The translations under genes and the position numbers were made by a program. From assembly GCF_025370755.1 (NCBI RefSeq), contig NZ_JAMXFC010000006.1, forward strand, positions 144,585-208,584: DNA of 64,000 nucleotides. Reading direction: 5' to 3'. Position 1 is the first letter of the stretch. Every line of letters starts with the position of its first letter. The notes under the pieces are model-generated. The model saw only the letters and a list, made by a program, of their open reading frames with translations. It ran no database searches and was not told the DNA's origin. This DNA comes from Laspinema sp. D2d (lineage in GTDB: Bacteria; Cyanobacteriota; Cyanobacteriia; Cyanobacteriales; Laspinemataceae). Positions 54,001 to 62,683 of the stretch are shown in pieces.

Positions 54001-56542
54001 ATATAATGCTTTTATTAAAAAATACAAATTTCCTGCCATTTTATCTCTACAACCCCTAGAGGATAATATCCAAACGGGTTTAGATACTGGGGATATAGAA
54101 TATGGCTTTTATAGTGCCCTTCATCATGTCAATTTTATGTTTTTTCTCGGGGAGTCCTTAGACGTAGTACAGCAGAAACAAGGACAGTATCTGGAGAAAA
54201 TGGAGCAGCTTAAGCTAGAATTTCATATGACCTACGCTCAAATCTGGCGGCAAATGGTTCTAAATTTACAGGGAGAATCGTCCGAACCTTGTGCTTTAGT
54301 AGGGTCGAGCTTTAATGAACGAGAAATCTGGGGGATTTGGATTGAACAAAATCAAGTTATGTTACTGTTTATTGCCTCGTTTTGTAAAACCTTTTTAGGC
54401 TATCTCTTCGAGGACTATTCCCAAGCAGTCCAATCGGGAGAATTAGCAGAAAAATATGGAAAAAAAGGATCGGCTTTACCCTATTGGTCTGAACATAATT
54501 TTTATTATTCTCTGTCTCTCTTAGCCCATTGCGATCGCCTAGATAAACGGGCTAGACAAACCACACTCCGGAAAGTCACTGAACACCAAAAACAGATGCA
54601 ACTATGGGCAAAATTTTCTCCCACAAATTTCCGACATAAATATGACCTAGTAGAGGCAGAAAAAGCACGGGTGAAAGGGCAAACCTTACTTGCAATGGAG
54701 TATTATGACCGCGCCATTCAAGGGGCTAAAAAATATCGATATATCCAGGAAGAAGCCATTGCCTACGAACGCGCTGCCCTTTTTTATTCTCACCTCGGGC
54801 GAGATGAAATTGCCCAAACTTATTTGAAAAAAGCCCATTATAGTTATGGACGTTGGGGTGCAACAGCTAAACTCAAAGCCCTAGAAGCAAAATATCCAAT
54901 GGGGATGGTGCAATCCACTCCCCTAGATGAATATGCCCATTTCGGACAGATTACCAGTACCTCCACCTCCACCAGTACCAGTGCTCATAATCGCGGTTTA
55001 GATTTAGCCAGTGCCTTGAAAGCATCCCAGGCGATCGCCTCAGAAATTGTTTTGGCTAAACTGATTGAAACCTTGATGACCATTCTCCTAGAAAATGCCG
55101 GTGCTCAAACTGCTTTTCTGATTTTAAAACACAACGGTAAATTAGGATTAAAAGCTACCGCTTCCGTAGAAACTTCAGAAGTTATCTTGCACGACTATAC
55201 CCCAATCACTGAGGATTTAATCCTGCCTTTATCGGCAATTAATTATGTAATCCGCACCAAACAAAGCCTGGTTTTAAATGATGCCCGCTATGAACTCACC
55301 TTTAGCACCGACCCCTATATTCTTAAAAATCAGCCTAAATCTATTTTATGTACCCCCATTCTCGATCGCGGACAACCGATCGGGCTACTTTATTTAGAAA
55401 ATAATAGTGCCAAAAGTGCGTTTACCCCCGAACGCCTGGAATTTTTAACCGTCCTCTCTTCCCAACTGGCTATTTCCCTAGAAAATTCCCTGCTGTATGC
55501 CAATTTAACTGCCGCCAGCGAAGAACTAAAACGCGCCAATGAGCAATTAGAAGAAGCGAACCAAACCCTGGAACTGAGAGTGCAAGCGCGTACCCAACAA
55601 CTAAAAGATAAAAATCAGCGTTTAAAACACGCAATGCAGGAACTTAAACAGACCCAGACTCAACTGATTCAAACTGAAAAAATGTCGAGTCTCGGCCAAA
55701 TGATTGCCGGAATTGCTCACGAAATTAACAATCCCGTTAATTTTGTCTATGGGAACATTACCCATGTTGGGGAATATATCCAAGATTTGCTTCACTTAAT
55801 CGAACTGTATCAAGAACACGCACCGGAAACACCTCAAGATATTCAAGAAGAAATCGAGGCGATCGAGCTTGATTTTATTTTGACCGATTTGCCTAAACTG
55901 CTTTCTTCTATGAAAATTGGGGCTGAACGGATTCGGTCCATTGTTCTCTCCTTGCGCAATTTTTCGCGCTTGGATGAAAGCGAAATGAAACAAGTCGATA
56001 TTCATGAAGGGATTGAGAGTACCCTGCTGATTTTGCAGCATCGCCTCAAAGGAAATCCAGGACATTGCTCCATTGAAATCATCAAAGACTATGGTGAACT
56101 CCCCCAAGTCGAATGTTTTCCAGGACAGCTAAATCAAGTATTGATGAATCTATTAGCCAATGCGATCGATGCCTTAGAATGCTATAGAAAAGAGGACGCA
56201 GAGACTGGATTATCGGAACTTCCGGGGAACGGGGAACCCAGTTCGCGCCGGGGTCCAACGATTCACATCCACACGACAAAAGTTAGTCCAAATTCAGTCT
56301 CGATTCGGATTGGTGATAATGGACCGGGTATTCCCAAAGCGGTGCAAAAACGCTTATTTGACCCCTTTTTTACCACGAAACCCGTGGGGAGTGGTACGGG
56401 GTTAGGGTTAGCTATTTGCTATCAAATTATTGTGGAAAAACATGGAGGTCAAATTCATTGTAGTTCCCAACCCCCCCAAGGTGCAGAATTTACCCTGGAA
56501 ATTCCGATTAAGCAACCCCTACATCGTCGGGTAGAGTCCTGA
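51011..56542 (+). CDS. HstK-type hybrid Ser/Thr kinase - AAA ATPase - GAF - histidine kinase
   Basis: Large cytoplasmic signalling protein, 1,843 residues. Order: protein kinase (about 1-275; VIIKILKAEF Lys, catalytic Asp in VHKDIKPHNIIINP, and ADFSIAV where DFG is DFS); AAA_16-type ATPase (Walker A GHSGIGKSA near 328, Walker B CLFLDDLQWAD near 455); helical TPR-like region (about 700-1300); a short Ser/Thr run; GAF domain (about 1340-1500); coiled coil; HisKA with H1570 (IAGIAHEINNPVNF); and HATPase (GDNGPGIPKAVQKRLFDPFF, then GTGLGLAICYQI). This is the architecture of the HstK family known from heterocyst-forming and related cyanobacteria. No partner response regulator is adjacent. Confidence 0.95.
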   Translation: MSLIPGYSQIQEIQSGLRTVIYRAYSKRTQQPVIIKILKAEFPQAQDIARFKHEYEMIRGLNISGIVKPYCLEKYQNGLALVVEDFGGHSLKIYRDNHEINLTEFLQIAIQLATTLAQLHHNQIVHKDIKPHNIIINPETGEVKIADFSIAVCGAKETQEVIAVDAIEGTLAYMSPEQTGRMNRAIDYRTDLYSLGITFYELLTGQLPFQAKTPLEWVHQHIAKKPIPPDFRNPEIPAVLSEIVMKLIAKTPEDRYQSAWGVKVDLEICLHQLQTQGSIDPFLIAQSDRTGKIASPRKIYGRDREIAILQSTFTRISHGSRETLLIAGHSGIGKSALVRQLQPWIRQHNGYFISGKFDHYKQNIPYRALVSAFRELIRQRLTEPQDILEEFIESLQKALGTNGKIIADVIPEIELVIGEQPEVSDLSPTEAQARFHRTFKAFVEVFTQEKHPLCLFLDDLQWADSASLKLIQLLMTEPESKYLLLVGTYRSNEVDATHGLIFTLNQMQNNGAVVNAIPLRGLEPQDIQDLLSDTLNVAGDRIESLAQFIYNKTDGNPFFSIQLLQSLAQDNLLTFDFEKGEWQWEINRLQGTEITDDVIELTLTQIHKLPEATQVLLNLAACIGNRFDLNVLTWVSEGQTSDTIQQLYPALQEGLIVAVSEPEIIPEMVQDLESLVLLDVAAIETSYRFIHDRVQQAAYSLIPEDKKKIVHLKIGRLLLQNVQVVELENKIFDLVEHLNLGYELISDRRELCNLAQLNLATGQKAKAATAYEQALRYLNFGLQLLGELGWEEEYELTFHLCTAAIETEYLQGHFNQAEELYNAAFNHVKLLLDKVRLYELNIQINVAKNRPKVALKTGLKVLTLLGVPLPTQDKAIRSYANHLFQELPQDTHQIEALANLPVMTDPHKIAAIRVLMTMTPAAHLISPALLPSVVFTMVKLSIEWGNSPLAAYAYGIYSMLLCGIHLKIEAAYEFGQLSMRVLNQFNAPELKAKVNVLYNAFIKKYKFPAILSLQPLEDNIQTGLDTGDIEYGFYSALHHVNFMFFLGESLDVVQQKQGQYLEKMEQLKLEFHMTYAQIWRQMVLNLQGESSEPCALVGSSFNEREIWGIWIEQNQVMLLFIASFCKTFLGYLFEDYSQAVQSGELAEKYGKKGSALPYWSEHNFYYSLSLLAHCDRLDKRARQTTLRKVTEHQKQMQLWAKFSPTNFRHKYDLVEAEKARVKGQTLLAMEYYDRAIQGAKKYRYIQEEAIAYERAALFYSHLGRDEIAQTYLKKAHYSYGRWGATAKLKALEAKYPMGMVQSTPLDEYAHFGQITSTSTSTSTSAHNRGLDLASALKASQAIASEIVLAKLIETLMTILLENAGAQTAFLILKHNGKLGLKATASVETSEVILHDYTPITEDLILPLSAINYVIRTKQSLVLNDARYELTFSTDPYILKNQPKSILCTPILDRGQPIGLLYLENNSAKSAFTPERLEFLTVLSSQLAISLENSLLYANLTAASEELKRANEQLEEANQTLELRVQARTQQLKDKNQRLKHAMQELKQTQTQLIQTEKMSSLGQMIAGIAHEINNPVNFVYGNITHVGEYIQDLLHLIELYQEHAPETPQDIQEEIEAIELDFILTDLPKLLSSMKIGAERIRSIVLSLRNFSRLDESEMKQVDIHEGIESTLLILQHRLKGNPGHCSIEIIKDYGELPQVECFPGQLNQVLMNLLANAIDALECYRKEDAETGLSELPGNGEPSSRRGPTIHIHTTKVSPNSVSIRIGDNGPGIPKAVQKRLFDPFFTTKPVGSGTGLGLAICYQIIVEKHGGQIHCSSQPPQGAEFTLEIPIKQPLHRRVES

Positions 56543-56637
56543 TGGATCAAAAATTAGAACTGGATTCGTGGGACTAGGAAAAACAAACCAGGTTTTTTGA
56601 CAAAGTTTTTGCTGAACTCCTACAAATTGCAGCGGTT

Positions 56638-56703
56638 AAAAACCGGGTTTTCTTGACAACATCGATGCTAATTGCCTAAAGTTAGTGCATAAACCCGGTT
56701 TTT
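56638..56703. terminator. Bidirectional terminator-like inverted repeat
   Basis: Perfect 13-base arms AAAAACCGGGTTT (56638-56650) and AAACCCGGTTTTT (56691-56703), loop 40 bases, ending in a T-run on the plus strand and also on the minus strand. It lies between convergent genes. Related AACCCGGTTT sequence also occurs near 57987. Confidence 0.75.
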
Positions 56704-56722
56704 GGTCCCCATTTAGTTACAG

Positions 56723-57772
56723 TTAATAATGTGGACTCTCATCGGAATTTCTTTCATTAGTAGGAGAGAGGTCCTCTGGTAATTGCGCGATGTCTTCAAT
56801 CCTTTGCAACTTCACCGTGTTGTAAGTCTTGACCAAATCTCGTAGGGTCCCATATTCCGTCGTCATGCCAAAGGTGGCGGGAGTCACCGGGTCCTTGTAA
56901 GTAAAATGGCGATAAGTCAAACAAAATCGGTCCCAAGATGACATCTGAATCCGAAAAATTTTGATAAATAATTCGACCAAAAACCCAGCTAGGGGAATGC
57001 GAAAGATGATATTCTTATTTAGGGTGGCGCAGATTTCTTCTATAGCGCGGTCAACGGTGACTGCTGGATTTCCTAAGACAAAAGGTCCGGCGGGTTCGGG
57101 AGGATTGTCTACCAGATGAACCACCACTTTGGCAATATCGCGAGCATGGATGAAGTGAAAACTGCCTTCGGCTTTAAAGAAGCGAATCAGATTAATGTGT
57201 TTAAGGATTTCTGGCATTCCCCCTGCAACGTGCGAGTAAGGTTTGTGTTCATCTCCTCCAAAAACCAGCGTTGGATATAAGGTGGTAATGCGTGAGGCGA
57301 TCGGCAATCGAGTGAAGCGGCGCAAACAGTCAAATTTAGAACGGATATATTCCGTTCCCATTTGTCCTGATTCTTTGAGTAATTCGTTATTTCTATCCAG
57401 AATACTGGCAGTAGAAAAATAGAATACCTGTTCACAAACTTCGGGATCTAAAAGCTCTAACAATTGCAAAGTTTTGTGGACATTAACATCAAAAACTTCC
57501 TGTGCACCTCCCCAGGCAGTGGCGACTAAAATCGCCATATCCATTGTTTTGAGAAGCTCCCCATACTTATCAATCTCGCGCATATCCGCTGGGACGATGG
57601 AAATACCGGGTCGAGCCTCTAAGTCCACTCGGAGTTTCTCCGGATTTCTGACTAATAGAAAGAGTTCATGGTCCGTTTCTTGAATTAAAGCCTCGGTTAG
57701 GTAGTGACCAATACAGCCACTTGCGCCGGTTATGAAAATACGCTTTTTGGGTCGATAGTAATTTGAATACAC
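56723..57772 (-). CDS. NAD-dependent epimerase/dehydratase family protein
   Basis: Short-chain-type (extended SDR) oxidoreductase or epimerase, 349 residues. The Rossmann motif is ITGASGCIGHYLTEALIQET (GxxGxxG). Catalytic pattern YIRSK (YxxxK) follows STASILDRNNELL (Ser). Later stretches HFIHARDIAKVVVHLVDNP and GPFVLGNPAVTVDRAIEEIC match extended SDRs. The C-terminal region (about 240-340) is longer than average and may contact a membrane (IPLAGFLVELFIKIF). The substrate is not predictable; hemE lies upstream on the same strand, 333 bases apart. Confidence 0.88.
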   Translation of the reverse strand: MYSNYYRPKKRIFITGASGCIGHYLTEALIQETDHELFLLVRNPEKLRVDLEARPGISIVPADMREIDKYGELLKTMDMAILVATAWGGAQEVFDVNVHKTLQLLELLDPEVCEQVFYFSTASILDRNNELLKESGQMGTEYIRSKFDCLRRFTRLPIASRITTLYPTLVFGGDEHKPYSHVAGGMPEILKHINLIRFFKAEGSFHFIHARDIAKVVVHLVDNPPEPAGPFVLGNPAVTVDRAIEEICATLNKNIIFRIPLAGFLVELFIKIFRIQMSSWDRFCLTYRHFTYKDPVTPATFGMTTEYGTLRDLVKTYNTVKLQRIEDIAQLPEDLSPTNERNSDESPHY

Positions 57773-57986
57773 GGGAGGTATGGCGACTAGGGTGGTGTGG
57801 GAGCGTCAGATTGTCGAACGTAGATTTTAGATTTTAGAGTTTAGACCGTTTTTTGTCAAAAAGGATAGTCCATAGAGGGGGTTTGACCCCATCTGATGGG
57901 GGAAAGGGGCGATTAGAAGGGGCTAATCCCTGGGCGATCGCCTCGATTGAATCCTTTGGGAGTGGGTACAGGATTCAATAGGATAG

Positions 57987-58038
57987 GGCAAGAACCCGGG
58001 TTTCTTGCCCTCATTTGTGGCTAAGTGCTACAAATGAG
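57987..58038 (-). terminator. Two consecutive hairpins downstream of hemE
   Basis: Hairpin 1: CTCATTTGT (58010-58018) / ACAAATGAG (58030-58038), perfect 9 bp. Hairpin 2: GGCAAGAA (57987-57994) / TTCTTGCC (58002-58009), 8 bp. They lie 70-120 bases past the hemE stop and probably end its transcript; the remaining 57773-58105 gap shows no gene. Confidence 0.65.
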
Positions 58039-58105
58039 GTGAAGAACCCCGGTTAGTCTGGCCTTGACGATACCGGGGTCTGGGAGGCGATCGCCTCAAT
58101 GGGGA

Positions 58106-59170
58106 TTAGCTATGAACTGCCAATAATTTATCCGCCTGCTTTGCCGTTTCAAAGAAGAACGCCACATTTTCCTCGGGGGTGCCTTGTAAAACACCATGCC
58201 CCAGATTCAAGATATGACCTTGATTCCCTGCTTTGCGAATGGTATCCAGGATGCGATCGCGGATGAAATCATGGGACCCAAATAAGGCACAGGGGTCAAT
58301 ATTCCCTTGCACACCGATATTTGCACCTAGTCGCTTGCGTGCCTCAGCCATATCCACAGTCCAATCCACGCTCACGATATCAACGCCTGACATCGCCATC
58401 CGTTCCAGAATCCCCGAACTGCCATTAATGTACAGAATCATCGGGGTTTCCGGGTGGGCTGCCTTCACCTGATCCACCACCCGTTTTTGATAAGGCATGG
58501 CAAAGGTTTCGTAATCTTGGGGACTCAGTTGACCCGCCCAGGAGTCAAACATTTGGATCAACTGAGCACCGCAATCGATTTGGTAGCAGGCATAACGGGC
58601 GATCGCATCAGCGATTTTTGCCAAAAACGAATGCAACATCGCCGGTTCTCTAAAAGCCATGCCCTTAATCACGGTATAGTCCTTAGAAGACTTACCCTCG
58701 ATCGCATAAGCCGCCAGAGTCCAGGGCGCACCCACAAACCCCAACACCGTGGATGCCGTCCCCACTTCCTTGCGTAACGTCTCCAGAATCGGACGAATAA
58801 ACGGCATCGTCTCCTCCGGTTCCAGGGGATACAGCTTATCAATCTGTTCCTGAGTCCGAATCGGGGGGTCAATAATCGGTCCCCGACTTTCGATAATGTC
58901 GAAAGGAATGCCAATTCCCGGCAAGGGAGTCAGGATATCCGAGAACAGAATCACCCCATCCGGTTGAAACGCCCGCCAGGGTTGCAGAGAGATTTCGATC
59001 GCAATCTCCGGATTTTCCGAACGTTCCCGAAACGAGGGGTATTTATCGCGCAGATCTCGATAAACCTTCATATAGCGCCCCGCTTGGCGCATCATCCAAA
59101 CGGGGGGACGATCTAATTTTTCCCCGCGCGCTGCTCTTAGTAGATAAGGAACTGGGCTAGAACCAGCCAT
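58106..59170 (-). CDS. hemE: Uroporphyrinogen decarboxylase
   Basis: Decarboxylates uroporphyrinogen III to coproporphyrinogen III in heme and chlorophyll synthesis. The 354-residue enzyme has the N-terminal signature [20 protein letters not shown], the catalytic Asp loop [58 protein letters not shown] and the C-terminal [20 protein letters not shown]. Length and motifs are standard. Two hairpins follow the gene. No other tetrapyrrole gene is adjacent. Confidence 0.98.
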   Translation of the reverse strand: MAGSSPVPYLLRAARGEKLDRPPVWMMRQAGRYMKVYRDLRDKYPSFRERSENPEIAIEISLQPWRAFQPDGVILFSDILTPLPGIGIPFDIIESRGPIIDPPIRTQEQIDKLYPLEPEETMPFIRPILETLRKEVGTASTVLGFVGAPWTLAAYAIEGKSSKDYTVIKGMAFREPAMLHSFLAKIADAIARYACYQIDCGAQLIQMFDSWAGQLSPQDYETFAMPYQKRVVDQVKAAHPETPMILYINGSSGILERMAMSGVDIVSVDWTVDMAEARKRLGANIGVQGNIDPCALFGSHDFIRDRILDTIRKAGNQGHILNLGHGVLQGTPEENVAFFFETAKQADKLLAVHS

Positions 59171-59681
59171 TTAAACTTCACCTTAAATTTTACTTAAATG
59201 CCATTGTTCAGCTTACCATTCTGCGTCAATTATTTTTGTTTTTTTGCAGGGGCTTCCAGATAAAGGCTTTTAAAAGTTAGGCGATTTTAAATATCACATT
59301 TTTGACTATTTAACCGGAGAGTTAATATTTTGTAATATTTGGGGTTGGGTAGAGAGGTCGGTTTATTTTAACTGTCCCTGGTGTATCTCCAAAGCCAGTG
59401 GAGGGAAAGGGGTAAACCTGTTTAGGCGATCGATCGGGCAAAAACTAGGCCAGTTATTGGAAATAGCGTTAATCTACCGGGGCGATCGCCCTTTCTGTGA
59501 AATGAACCCAATCCAAGCGCAAATGCTCCCCAGATGGAAGTGGGCGAGGGGTAGTGAATTTTGATGCGGGGAGGGGTCTCTCGGGATTCCAGCCCGTTAT
59601 GCCCCCTTGTTTGCATAAAAATTAAAAATTTTACAAAAAATGTTTATATATGCAGGTTGACAAGTCTAATTTTTTTACATT
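59171..59681. other. Intergenic region before the HTH-GTPase gene
   Basis: 511 bases with no credible gene. The left part must contain the hemE promoter (minus strand). The right end is AT-rich and holds the TTGACA box described at 59657. A minus-strand frame of 64 codons at 59422-59616 has no supporting feature. Confidence 0.4.
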
Positions 59682-59686
59682 ATGCT
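59657..59686 (+). promoter_or_regulatory. Putative promoter overlapping the first candidate ATG
   Basis: TTGACA (59657-59662), 18-base spacer, TATGCT (59681-59686, four of six consensus bases). If used, transcription would start near 59693, so the ATG at 59682 could not be translated and the start would be 59703 or 59724. Confidence 0.5.
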
Positions 59687-59702
59687 AAATATGACCCTTG
59701 TA

Positions 59703-61892
59703 ATGAAAAAAAATATTCTCTATATGGCAGATAACCGATCTAAGTGGCCGTCCGACCTAGGGCCGACCCTAGCGAAGATAAGAAACAACGCAAGTCTCAA
59801 GCAAGGTCATATTGAGGCTGCTCTTGAAGAGCAGGATGTCACCCTCGCTCAAAGCCGGATCTCCCGCATTGAGAAGGGCACGGTCAACCCTTTAAAGCCA
59901 GAAATAGAGGCATATCTGAGTGCGATTGGTACAGATGAGGCCGAAGATTATCGTCAATTCCTCGTCGATCAATCTTGGGAGAATCTCGAGCCCCCTTCAT
60001 TCTGGAATCCACAGCGTAAAGACTTGTGGGAAGCCGAGACTTGTCTAAAAAAACTCAAGCGATCAATCTCCGCCGAAGCGCCTGAGTATATACGCCGTCA
60101 AGCTGAGATGCATCAAGAACGAATTCAGCAAGAAGCCGAATATTTGGGATCTCTTAAACATTCCATTGCTTATGTGGGTTCTATTGGTGTTGGGAAGACA
60201 ACAGCGATTTGCCATATCACAGGGCTGCTCATTCCCAAAGCCAAAAGACCAGCACTTAAAAACGCTCTTTCAGTGGCTGCTGGCCGTACAACTGTGTGTG
60301 AAGTTAGCATTAAAGTTGGACCGAAGCTGGGAATCCGAATTAAGCCCCAGACTCCGGAAGAAATTGATAAGTCAGTAGATGATTTATGTGCTAAGCATTT
60401 TTCAGAAAATCAAGAGCAACAAGACGGGGAACAAGCAGATCTGGTCGGAATTGTTCCCGCAGAAATAAAGCGGTTATTTTTGAATATGGCAGACTTAAAT
60501 GAGGAGAGTTTGTCAGAGTTGGCAAAATCTTGTCAAAGCCAAAATAGTTTAGTAGCAAAATTTAAGGAAAAACTAAGGCTACATGACAGGAAGCGAGAGG
60601 AAATCTGGTTTGAAGAGGAAAATTACAACTGGACGGAGATGACATGGCTACAAGAAACATTTAAGGCTATCAATTATGGAAATAACAAAGAAGTTACAGT
60701 TCCGAAGCAGATTGATGTTATCGTACCGGCTGGAGTAGTCCCAGATTCTGACTTTGAATTAGAAATTATTGATACCAGAGGTCTGGATAACGAAGGAACT
60801 ACGATCCGCCGGGACATCATCGACTGTCTTGATAATTCCCGAACCCTTACGGTATTATGTTCTAAGTTCGCCGATGCACCCAGTTCTCAGATATGCGATA
60901 TCATCGATCATCTGATTAACGAAGGTTCCCAAAAGGTATTGCAAGAGCGAACAGTCATTCTATGTCTTCCTCAAAATGCTGAGGCTGAAGACATTACTAA
61001 TCCCGAAACGGGAGATTTTGTCGAGTCCACAAAAGAGGCTTACGAGCTAAAGAAAAAGGAAGTCGATAATAAAATACGGCCAAAGCTAAAAAACTGGGAC
61101 GAAAAGGATATTCCAGTTTTATTTTTTAATGCGCAATCAGAAGAGGACGAGCCATCGGAAATATTTGCTGATTTACTGAAAAAGATTGGTGAGTTACGTG
61201 AGGCGTCATGTCGTCGATTACAGAATGCGACTAATGCCCTCCTTATTCTGATTCAAAATCAAGAAGAAGAAGATGCTAAAAAAGCCTATGAAAAAGTCAA
61301 AGAATCGGTCAAAAACTTTTTGGATGAATATGGTCAACAACCTTTAAAGCTATACACAACTTATCGATTTCTCCTACAAGAAATAGAAAAAAGTCACCAG
61401 AAAACAATTCGGGCAACGATGAGACGACAGGGGCGATATGATAATCTTGATATTTATTTGCTTCTGGGAAAGGGGGCAAGAGAAGTAGCTTGGGTAGCTA
61501 CTTATGTCATTTTTCATCGTTTTGAAGGTATGATTGATGATGGCTTAAAACGCGAACCGATTGTTAAAAACTATGCAGAAACATTTTTGAATGAAATTTT
61601 AGTCAACTGGAAGATATGGCATGAAGATTTTTTAAGAAAGACAGAATACTTGGGTGAAGAAATATACAAAATGCGGTTAATTTCTTCTTATTTGCTATGG
61701 TGGGAGTGTAATGAATGTCAAGGTCGAGGCTATAAAAAAGAGGTTGTAAAAAAAATCAATGATTGGTTTAGAAAACAAGAGGATTTGGAAAAGAATTTAA
61801 ACCATCAAATTCAAGAGGCATGGCAGGAAAAGGTTTTGGCAAAGTTGGCAAGGCTAATAGAGGATGAAATAGAACTAGCAGAGACAGATTGA
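59703..61892 (+). CDS. HTH-fused dynamin-like P-loop GTPase
   Basis: Large GTPase of unknown role, 729 residues from ATG 59703 (736 from 59682; 722 from 59724). Numbering below uses 59682. Residues 25-85 form an XRE-like HTH region (LAKIRNNASLKQGHIEAALE, then SRISRIEKGTVNPLKPEIEA). G1 P-loop YVGSIGVGKTTAIC has K172; G3 is ELEIIDTRGLDNEG (D364-T-R-G367), the dynamin-type DxxG switch. No clear NKxD; CLPQNAEAED may replace it. The C-terminal half is helical and charged, with a CNECQGRGYK motif (CxxCxGxG, as in DnaJ) near residue 690. DNA is AT-rich with no complete HIP1 site, suggesting transfer. A HigBA pair follows. Confidence 0.85.
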   Translation: MKKNILYMADNRSKWPSDLGPTLAKIRNNASLKQGHIEAALEEQDVTLAQSRISRIEKGTVNPLKPEIEAYLSAIGTDEAEDYRQFLVDQSWENLEPPSFWNPQRKDLWEAETCLKKLKRSISAEAPEYIRRQAEMHQERIQQEAEYLGSLKHSIAYVGSIGVGKTTAICHITGLLIPKAKRPALKNALSVAAGRTTVCEVSIKVGPKLGIRIKPQTPEEIDKSVDDLCAKHFSENQEQQDGEQADLVGIVPAEIKRLFLNMADLNEESLSELAKSCQSQNSLVAKFKEKLRLHDRKREEIWFEEENYNWTEMTWLQETFKAINYGNNKEVTVPKQIDVIVPAGVVPDSDFELEIIDTRGLDNEGTTIRRDIIDCLDNSRTLTVLCSKFADAPSSQICDIIDHLINEGSQKVLQERTVILCLPQNAEAEDITNPETGDFVESTKEAYELKKKEVDNKIRPKLKNWDEKDIPVLFFNAQSEEDEPSEIFADLLKKIGELREASCRRLQNATNALLILIQNQEEEDAKKAYEKVKESVKNFLDEYGQQPLKLYTTYRFLLQEIEKSHQKTIRATMRRQGRYDNLDIYLLLGKGAREVAWVATYVIFHRFEGMIDDGLKREPIVKNYAETFLNEILVNWKIWHEDFLRKTEYLGEEIYKMRLISSYLLWWECNECQGRGYKKEVVKKINDWFRKQEDLEKNLNHQIQEAWQEKVLAKLARLIEDEIELAETD

Positions 61893-61996
61893 AATTAGAC
61901 ATTGCTCAAAGGGGGCGATGCCCCCTCTAATGCTGGTTTTCCCTTTGTTTTCGATTAAGAAAGAATCGAGATGTGATAGGATAAATTAATAAAATA

Positions 61997-62332
61997 ATGG
62001 ATGTTATCTTTAGAACCAGCAAACTCAAAAAAGAGTTTAACGATCGCCATCTCCTAGAAAAGCGCCAAGGCCAAATTCGAGCTAAACTCATACACAGAAG
62101 ACTGGATGACCTCCGAGCAGTAGATATACTAGAAGATATGCGAAATCTTCCAGGGCGCTGTCATGAACTGCGGGGTAATCGGAGTGGACAGTTATCTTTA
62201 GATTTGGATGGCCCTTATCGCTTGATTTTTAAGCCTGCCAACGATCCAGTGCCTCAAAAACCGGATGGGGGACTCGACTGGAGTCAAGTCACTGCTGTTA
62301 CAATTATTGATGTGGAGGATACCCATCAATAA
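61997..62332 (+). CDS. higB: HigB-like toxin (RelE superfamily)
   Basis: Predicted ribosome-dependent mRNA interferase of a type II toxin-antitoxin system, 111 residues. It begins MDVIFRTSKLKKEFNDRHLL, with the RelE/HigB pattern of a basic helix (QIRAKLIHRRLDDLRAVDIL), NLPGRCHELRGNRSGQLSLD and LDGPYRLIFKPAND, then a strand TAVTIIDVEDTH. Catalytic residues cannot be assigned by eye. The antitoxin follows 10 bases downstream; toxin-first order is typical of higBA. It is 104 bases after the HTH-GTPase gene and has its own AT-rich upstream, so may be transcribed separately. Confidence 0.88.
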   Translation: MDVIFRTSKLKKEFNDRHLLEKRQGQIRAKLIHRRLDDLRAVDILEDMRNLPGRCHELRGNRSGQLSLDLDGPYRLIFKPANDPVPQKPDGGLDWSQVTAVTIIDVEDTHQ

Positions 62333-62342
62333 TTTCAGAACC

Positions 62343-62639
62343 ATGACCCAACCCATAGTCAATCAATATCAACCTAACTTCGTGTCGCCTCCAGGGGAAA
62401 CTTTGCTGGAGACGTTGCAGGAACGAGAGATTCCAGTCGAAGAATTAGCTGCAAAAATGGGAATTTCTGAAGTTGCGATCGCCTCTCTAATCAGCGGTAA
62501 CACACCCATTACCCCAGAAATTGCCGTACAGTTAGAGCAATTTTTAGGCATACCGGCTCATTTTTGGAATAATCGCGAACGCCATTATCGCGAGTATTTA
62601 GCCCGATCGCAATCCCAGGCGATCGCAGATAAGCTGTAG
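62343..62639 (+). CDS. higA: HigA-like antitoxin (XRE family)
   Basis: DNA-binding antitoxin that neutralises HigB and represses its own operon, 98 residues. Start ATG 62343 (MTQPIVNQYQPNFVSPPGET). The HTH is EELAAKMGISEVAIASLISG (about 38-57), followed by NTPITPEIAVQLEQFLGIPA and FWNNRERHYREYLARSQ, the classic HigA/VapI C-terminal motif (P-AxFWxNxxxxY). A longer upstream frame overlaps higB and is not needed. It closes the higBA unit and converges on the RTX gene. Confidence 0.92.
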   Translation: MTQPIVNQYQPNFVSPPGETLLETLQEREIPVEELAAKMGISEVAIASLISGNTPITPEIAVQLEQFLGIPAHFWNNRERHYREYLARSQSQAIADKL

Positions 62640-62683
62640 AAACTGGGTTTCTTCTCCCTGCGATCGCCTACTTTACTAACGCG

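Noticed and set aside
59422..59616. Minus-strand 64-codon frame upstream of the HTH-GTPase
   Set aside because: No ribosome site; short and Pro/Arg-rich.
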